9,492 nucleotides of DNA from an uncultured Christensenellaceae bacterium (GTDB taxonomy: Bacteria; Bacillota; Clostridia; Christensenellales; Pumilibacteraceae), in contig CAJUQF010000077.1 of assembly GCA_910588315.1 (NCBI GenBank), forward strand, positions 1-9,492, given 5' to 3'. The notes under the pieces were generated by a model. It did not search any database. It was not told where the DNA came from and saw only the letters and a list, made by a program, of their open reading frames with translations. Position numbers and translations under genes: made by a program. Below, one piece after another: positions 6,259 through 9,492 of the stretch (within the stretch, counting starts at the first letter, position 1; each line of letters starts with the position of its first letter).

Positions 6259-8496
6259 TTATTTCTTCTTAGCAGTAGGGCGCTTTACCGTAGAAGTTTT
6301 CTTAGCGGCGGGAGCTTTTTTTGCGGCGGGTTTCTTCGCTGCGGGGGCCGTAGGCTCTGCGGCATCCGTCGACTCCGAATTAGGCGCAACCGTATCGGCA
6401 GCTTTCTTCGACGCCGTTTTTGTTGCCGCCTGTTCTTTCTTGGCGGCGGCTTCGAGTTCTTTCTCTTTTTCGCGCGCGGCTACAAGCTCTTTATAACGGA
6501 TTTCGCCTTCTTCCTGTCCTTTGATAACGGCTTCCGCGAACGACTCGTATTGTTCTGCTTTGACCGAGAAAGGATTGACTGCGAACTTGATCTTATCGCC
6601 GGCGTTATAACCGGAGAAATTACGTATTATAAGCGTCATATCGCCGTTGAATCCGGAAACTTCGACCGTGACGATTGCATCCTTATGATATTCGTCGAGA
6701 TTTTTGATCACACCGGAAAGAACCATCTTGGGCGTCTGCGACATAGTATCTTTGTCGATAGCAACGCCGCGCGGAAGAATATACATGGGACTTTCGGTTT
6801 CTACGGTCATAAGATTGTCGAACTTGGGTTTTGTCTGCTTTACGCCGTTCTCGTCGGTTTCCGTGACGGTATTGTCAAACGTCATCTTATTCTTCGAGCC
6901 GGATGCCGAAGCGAATCTGTAAGTATACGTTCCGTTAACATTCGTTACAGTGCCGGTAGTCGTGTTGCCGGATACGGGGATATCCGCTACGATACGCTCG
7001 CCGTCATCGTTAAACAACTGGATATCGGCGGGATTTACATAAAGCTTAACTTTCTCTCCGCCGTTGAATTCATAATCGAGCGGACGGGATACTATGATCC
7101 TGTTCTCGACGCCGGGCACCGACACATATACCGCCTTAAAACGCGGATAGTTGTCGAAGAAATCCGCAACGCCTTCGATACAAATATCGTTCTCACCGCC
7201 TTCCGTTGCAAATGCCGTGGGCGCAATGGCAAGCGTGACTTTGTTGTTGATGATCGATTTGTCGGTGATACGTCCGAGCATATCCTCCGGAAGTTTGATC
7301 TGTACGTCGCCGAACATGACGTTGATCGTATTTTCCATAGCAACGGCTTGTGCGGGGATCTTATTGTAATCGGGTACGCCCATAAGCGTAAGTTCGGTAG
7401 TAACGTCGAATAAGTGTGCATGCTCGGTCGCAAAATACATTCTGATCTTCTCGCCTTGATTGAACGAGTAACGTGCATTGACACGCGCGATCGTATAATC
7501 CTCTTTGCCCTCGACGTTGAGATACAGTATAGTCTCGTTACCGAGATTCTCTATAACGTCGACGTCTGCCTCAACAACCGATTCGGGATGCGCGTCGATA
7601 AGCGCCTGCTCGTAACGCACGTCTTCGGGACGAATACCGAAAAGCACTTCGCTGCCGATGATCGATTTGTCGATTATGCGCATTGCTCTCGATTTGGGGA
7701 TCATGATCTTGTTTGTTTCGCCCACAAGCGCATAGACATTGCCGTTCTCCTCGATGAGTCTGGCTTTGAAAATATTCATTTGCGGCGAACCCAAGAAACA
7801 TGCGACAAACAGGTTTGCGGGATTGTCGTAAAGCGTAGTCGGCGTATCGACCTGTTGAACTATACCGTCCTTCATAACGACGATACGCGTACCCATCGTC
7901 ATAGCTTCCGTCTGGTCGTGCGTAACGTAAATAAACGTAGTCGCAAGTCTGTGATGAAGCTTGGTTATCTCCGTACGCATTTGTACGCGCAGTTTTGCGT
8001 CAAGGTTACTGAGCGGCTCGTCGAGAAGGAAAACCTTCGGCTCGCGAACTATGGCACGTCCGAGCGCGACACGCTGACGCTGTCCGCCGGAAAGCGCCTT
8101 GGGTCTGCGGTTTAACAAATGCTGTATTCCGAGGATACTCGCCGCTTCCTGTACCTTTTCGTCTATAATTTTTGCCGGAACATGGCGAAGTCTGAGACCG
8201 AACGCCATATTATCGTAGACGGTCATATGCGGATAAAGCGCATAGTTCTGGAAAACCATCGCTATATCGCGATCCTTCGGTTCCACATCGTTGACCAATC
8301 TGTCGTCGATATAAAGTTCGCCCGCCGAAATATCTTCCAATCCCGCTATCATGCGAAGCGTGGTTGATTTACCGCAACCTGACGGACCGACGAATACGAT
8401 AAACTCTTTATCGTCGATGTCAAGATTAAAGTCGCTGACGGCGCGTACACCGCCGGCATATACTTTGTAGATGTGTCTTAAAGACAAACTTGCCAT
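6259..8496 (-). CDS. MsmX/UgpC-type sugar-import ABC ATPase with extra TOBE-like domains and a Lys/Ala-rich tail
   Basis: Residues 1-235 are a complete ATP-binding domain of the multi-sugar importer class: Walker A GPSGCGKST (37-45), Q-loop Gln83, signature LSGGQ (135-139), Walker B with Glu160, D-loop SNLD (163-166) and H-loop His193. Residues 239-364 are the usual regulatory TOBE/MOBE region, ending in AHLFD. Family members normally stop near 370, but this protein is 745 residues. Residues 389-498 repeat the regulatory region in degenerate form (GRITDKSI versus MRIIDKSI; YEFNGGEKVKLYV versus YSFNQGEKIRMYF), and 510-650 look like a third copy ending in YNAGDKIKFAV. A charged helix (about 651-700) and a PAAKK-repeat tail (718-745) follow. 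AGGAG (8507-8503) supports the start. It should energise sugar permeases from the cytoplasmic face; none is encoded nearby, as for shared MsmX-type ATPases. Substrates are unknown. Confidence 0.93.
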   Translation of the reverse strand: MASLSLRHIYKVYAGGVRAVSDFNLDIDDKEFIVFVGPSGCGKSTTLRMIAGLEDISAGELYIDDRLVNDVEPKDRDIAMVFQNYALYPHMTVYDNMAFGLRLRHVPAKIIDEKVQEAASILGIQHLLNRRPKALSGGQRQRVALGRAIVREPKVFLLDEPLSNLDAKLRVQMRTEITKLHHRLATTFIYVTHDQTEAMTMGTRIVVMKDGIVQQVDTPTTLYDNPANLFVACFLGSPQMNIFKARLIEENGNVYALVGETNKIMIPKSRAMRIIDKSIIGSEVLFGIRPEDVRYEQALIDAHPESVVEADVDVIENLGNETILYLNVEGKEDYTIARVNARYSFNQGEKIRMYFATEHAHLFDVTTELTLMGVPDYNKIPAQAVAMENTINVMFGDVQIKLPEDMLGRITDKSIINNKVTLAIAPTAFATEGGENDICIEGVADFFDNYPRFKAVYVSVPGVENRIIVSRPLDYEFNGGEKVKLYVNPADIQLFNDDGERIVADIPVSGNTTTGTVTNVNGTYTYRFASASGSKNKMTFDNTVTETDENGVKQTKPKFDNLMTVETESPMYILPRGVAIDKDTMSQTPKMVLSGVIKNLDEYHKDAIVTVEVSGFNGDMTLIIRNFSGYNAGDKIKFAVNPFSVKAEQYESFAEAVIKGQEEGEIRYKELVAAREKEKELEAAAKKEQAATKTASKKAADTVAPNSESTDAAEPTAPAAKKPAAKKAPAAKKTSTVKRPTAKKK
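6262..6366 (-). other. Histone-H1-like Lys/Ala/Pro tail of the ABC ATPase
   Basis: This stretch encodes residues 711-745, of which 10 are Lys, 11 Ala and 5 Pro. PAAKK occurs three times (718-722, 723-727, 729-733) and the protein ends in TAKKK. The composition resembles the basic tails of bacterial H1-like proteins and should be disordered. It could bind nucleic acid, ribosomes or acidic membrane lipid; this is inference. Confidence 0.7.
6544..7332 (-). other. Two additional TOBE-like modules within the ABC ATPase
   Basis: These bases encode residues 389-651. The module at 389-498 aligns by eye with the canonical regulatory region 265-364 over two anchor blocks: the DKSI block and the final G-E-K strand block that ends in LFD or LFN. 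The module at 510-651 opens with TGTVTNVNGTYTY, similar to KARLIEENGNVYA of the first copy, and closes with GDKIKFAVNPFSV. Both later copies have diverged strongly, so duplication is old if the homology holds. Confidence 0.6.
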
Positions 8497-8525
8497 AATT
8501 TTCTCCTATTAATTTTATTTTTATT

Positions 8526-8555
8526 ATTATACTACTTATCGACATGTGATTTCAA
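8526..8555 (-). promoter_or_regulatory. Sigma-A-type promoter of the ABC ATPase gene
   Basis: On the minus strand TTGAAA (8555-8550) is followed after 18 bases by a perfect TATAAT (8531-8526). The start codon at 8496 lies 29 bases downstream of the -10 box, with AGGAG at 8507-8503 in between. Together with the terminator upstream, this suggests the ATPase gene is transcribed on its own. Confidence 0.75.
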
Positions 8556-8640
8556 GACAATATTGCATAAATTTTTATCTATATTTTTATTCACTTTGCC
8601 TATTGATTTTCATGCAATCATGTGATTTATTTGGGTATTC

Positions 8641-8678
8641 AAAAAACTATCGGCGGCAAAAACAATATGTCGCCGATA
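8641..8678 (-). terminator. Rho-independent terminator downstream of the bioY-like gene
   Basis: On the minus strand TATCGGCG (8678-8671) pairs perfectly with CGCCGATA (8655-8648) around a 15-base loop, followed by G and six T. It lies about 48 bases after the stop codon of the bioY-like gene and separates it from the ATPase promoter. Apart from this hairpin, the ATPase promoter and a 10-bp direct repeat, I see nothing else in the 229-bp gap 8497-8725. Confidence 0.8.
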
Positions 8679-8725
8679 CAACTATGTTATTCTGTCCAAT
8701 TATCGTACTTTTAATTTTATACGGA

Positions 8726-9319
8726 CTATTTGCCGCTTTCCACACGCTTGTTCGCACCGTGCCTGCGCTTTCGATCGCTTAAATGCAAAGCTTTCTCGAT
8801 CGACGGATACAGCACCGCCGAAAAACCCAAAAGAACCGCGTCTTTTATGAGCAACACGCCTATTGCGGGTACGCCGCCGATCACCGCGCCCCATGCACTG
8901 CCTATATAATAGTATAATATAAGAATTTGATATGTAACGCCTACAACATAAATCGGCAAACAGCCGACAAGCGCGCATAAAAACACTTTACCGCGCGTTA
9001 CGTTTTTAAGTCCGGAACAAAGCAGTCCGGAAACAAACGCACCCATCGGAAATCCGATTAGGTATCCGAATGACGGCATAAACACATATTGCGGTCCGCC
9101 GCCCTGCGTAAAGACGGGTAAACCCAAAAGTCCCATCGCTATATATATCAATACGGAAAGCGCACCGTCGCGCGCGCCGAGTACAAGCCCTGCCATTATA
9201 ACAAAAACGGTCTGGAACGACAGCTGCACCTGCGTAAACGGGATAGGCACGGAAATCAATCCGCCTATTATGATCAATGCGGTAAATATTGCTATGGAAA
9301 CAAGTCGTTTGGTATTCAT
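8726..9319 (-). CDS. bioY: BioY-family ECF transporter S component (probable biotin uptake)
   Basis: This 197-residue, very hydrophobic protein has about six membrane segments and matches BioY, the substrate-binding S component of the biotin energy-coupling-factor transporter. Diagnostic features are the VPIPFTQVQLSFQTVFV block (about 24-40), GLVLGARDGALSVLIYIAMGLLGLPVF (44-70), the glycine loop GGGPQYVF (73-80) and PSFGYLIGFPMGAFVSG (82-98). The conserved lysine near the C-terminal helix is Lys159 in LLIKD. The aspartate usually found three residues before that lysine appears to be Leu156, with an Asp at 160 instead, so substrate preference deserves care. A basic cytoplasmic tail (about 183-197) ends the protein. 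No EcfA/EcfT genes are in view, so it probably uses a shared module. The ribosome binding site is weak (GGGAAGTGA at 9334-9326). It lies 42 bases downstream of the TSCPD gene, so an operon is likely. Confidence 0.9.
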   Translation of the reverse strand: MNTKRLVSIAIFTALIIIGGLISVPIPFTQVQLSFQTVFVIMAGLVLGARDGALSVLIYIAMGLLGLPVFTQGGGPQYVFMPSFGYLIGFPMGAFVSGLLCSGLKNVTRGKVFLCALVGCLPIYVVGVTYQILILYYYIGSAWGAVIGGVPAIGVLLIKDAVLLGFSAVLYPSIEKALHLSDRKRRHGANKRVESGK

Positions 9320-9361
9320 AAAATGTCACTTCCCGTAACTGCGTTCATACAGTAAATGCTG

Positions 9362-9492
9362 TCACATAGTCTCCTTATACTGTTTGAGCGCTCTTGCAAG
9401 TTGATCGGGGCAAGACGTGCCGTTTCGACACTGAATACCGGAAAGCAGCGATATCACCTCGTCGACATCTCTTCCGACGGCGAGTTTTGCCA
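9362..9492 (-). CDS. TSCPD-domain protein, TIGR03905-type (partial, C-terminal 43 residues)
   Basis: The minus-strand frame ending in TGA at 9364-9362 encodes AKLAVGRDVDEVISLLSGIQ followed by CRNGTSCPDQLARALKQYKE and a final TM. TSCPDQLA is the hallmark of small (about 80-90 residue) proteins of the TIGR03905 group, related to the TSCPD domain at the C-terminus of vitamin-B12-dependent ribonucleotide reductases. The cysteines in GIQC and TSC are the conserved ones. About half of the expected length is visible; the N-terminus lies beyond the right edge. The function of the stand-alone family is not established. It precedes bioY by 42 bases on the same strand. Confidence 0.85.
   Translation of the reverse strand, partial: AKLAVGRDVDEVISLLSGIQCRNGTSCPDQLARALKQYKETM

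Noticed and set aside
6229..8115. Two long plus-strand open frames (394 and 233 codons) opposite the ABC ATPase
   Set aside because: Both are antisense shadows of a gene with all ABC motifs intact. Their start regions lie inside a terminator or coding sequence and lack ribosome binding sites.
8546..8782. A 78-codon plus-strand frame across the gap between the ATPase and bioY-like genes
   Set aside because: It covers a minus-strand promoter, a terminator and the end of the bioY-like gene, has no ribosome binding site and no recognisable domain.
9320..9361. Possible BirA operator or separate promoter before the bioY-like gene
   Set aside because: The 42-base gap contains no TTGTTAAC-type inverted repeat and no paired -35/-10 boxes.

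Overview
The window looks like chromosomal DNA of a low-to-moderate GC Firmicute, most likely an uncultured gut-type clostridium. This is an inference. It rests on AGGAG-type ribosome binding sites, textbook sigma-A promoters, a CIRCE-like operator, an MsmX/UgpC-type sugar-transport ATPase, a BioY vitamin transporter and a TSCPD-family protein, all typical of that phylum. I see no tRNA, rRNA, CRISPR array, insertion sequence, prophage gene or replication origin.

Layout. Positions 1-3162 (minus strand) carry the N-terminal 1054 codons of a very large membrane-anchored, probably cell-surface, beta-rich protein that runs off the left edge. A 244-bp divergent control region (3163-3406) follows, with a promoter in each direction, a CIRCE-like operator and a palindrome over one -35 box. 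Then come three plus-strand genes. The first is a small MarR-type winged-helix regulator with its own terminator. The other two, cysE and cysS, form a close pair ending in a terminator near 6108-6148. Facing them on the minus strand are an unusually long ABC ATPase (745 aa; the family norm is about 370), a BioY-like ECF transporter S component, and the C-terminal end of a TSCPD-family protein cut by the right edge. A hairpin at 6203-6230 can terminate transcription from both sides.

How the genes fit together. CysE makes O-acetylserine, the precursor of cysteine, and CysS charges tRNA-Cys, so the pair couples cysteine supply with its use. The ATPase has no permease or binding-protein gene beside it, as expected of a shared, stand-alone energiser for several sugar importers. 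BioY likewise lacks its energising module here and would rely on a shared ECF module encoded elsewhere. The surface protein and the MarR regulator share a control region, so the regulator may act on both.

The most unusual points are three. The ATPase carries two additional degenerate copies of its regulatory TOBE/MOBE domain plus a lysine/alanine/proline tail resembling bacterial histone-H1-like proteins. A nearly perfect CIRCE operator lies in front of a gene that is not a chaperone. The BioY homologue lacks the usual aspartate before the conserved C-terminal lysine.
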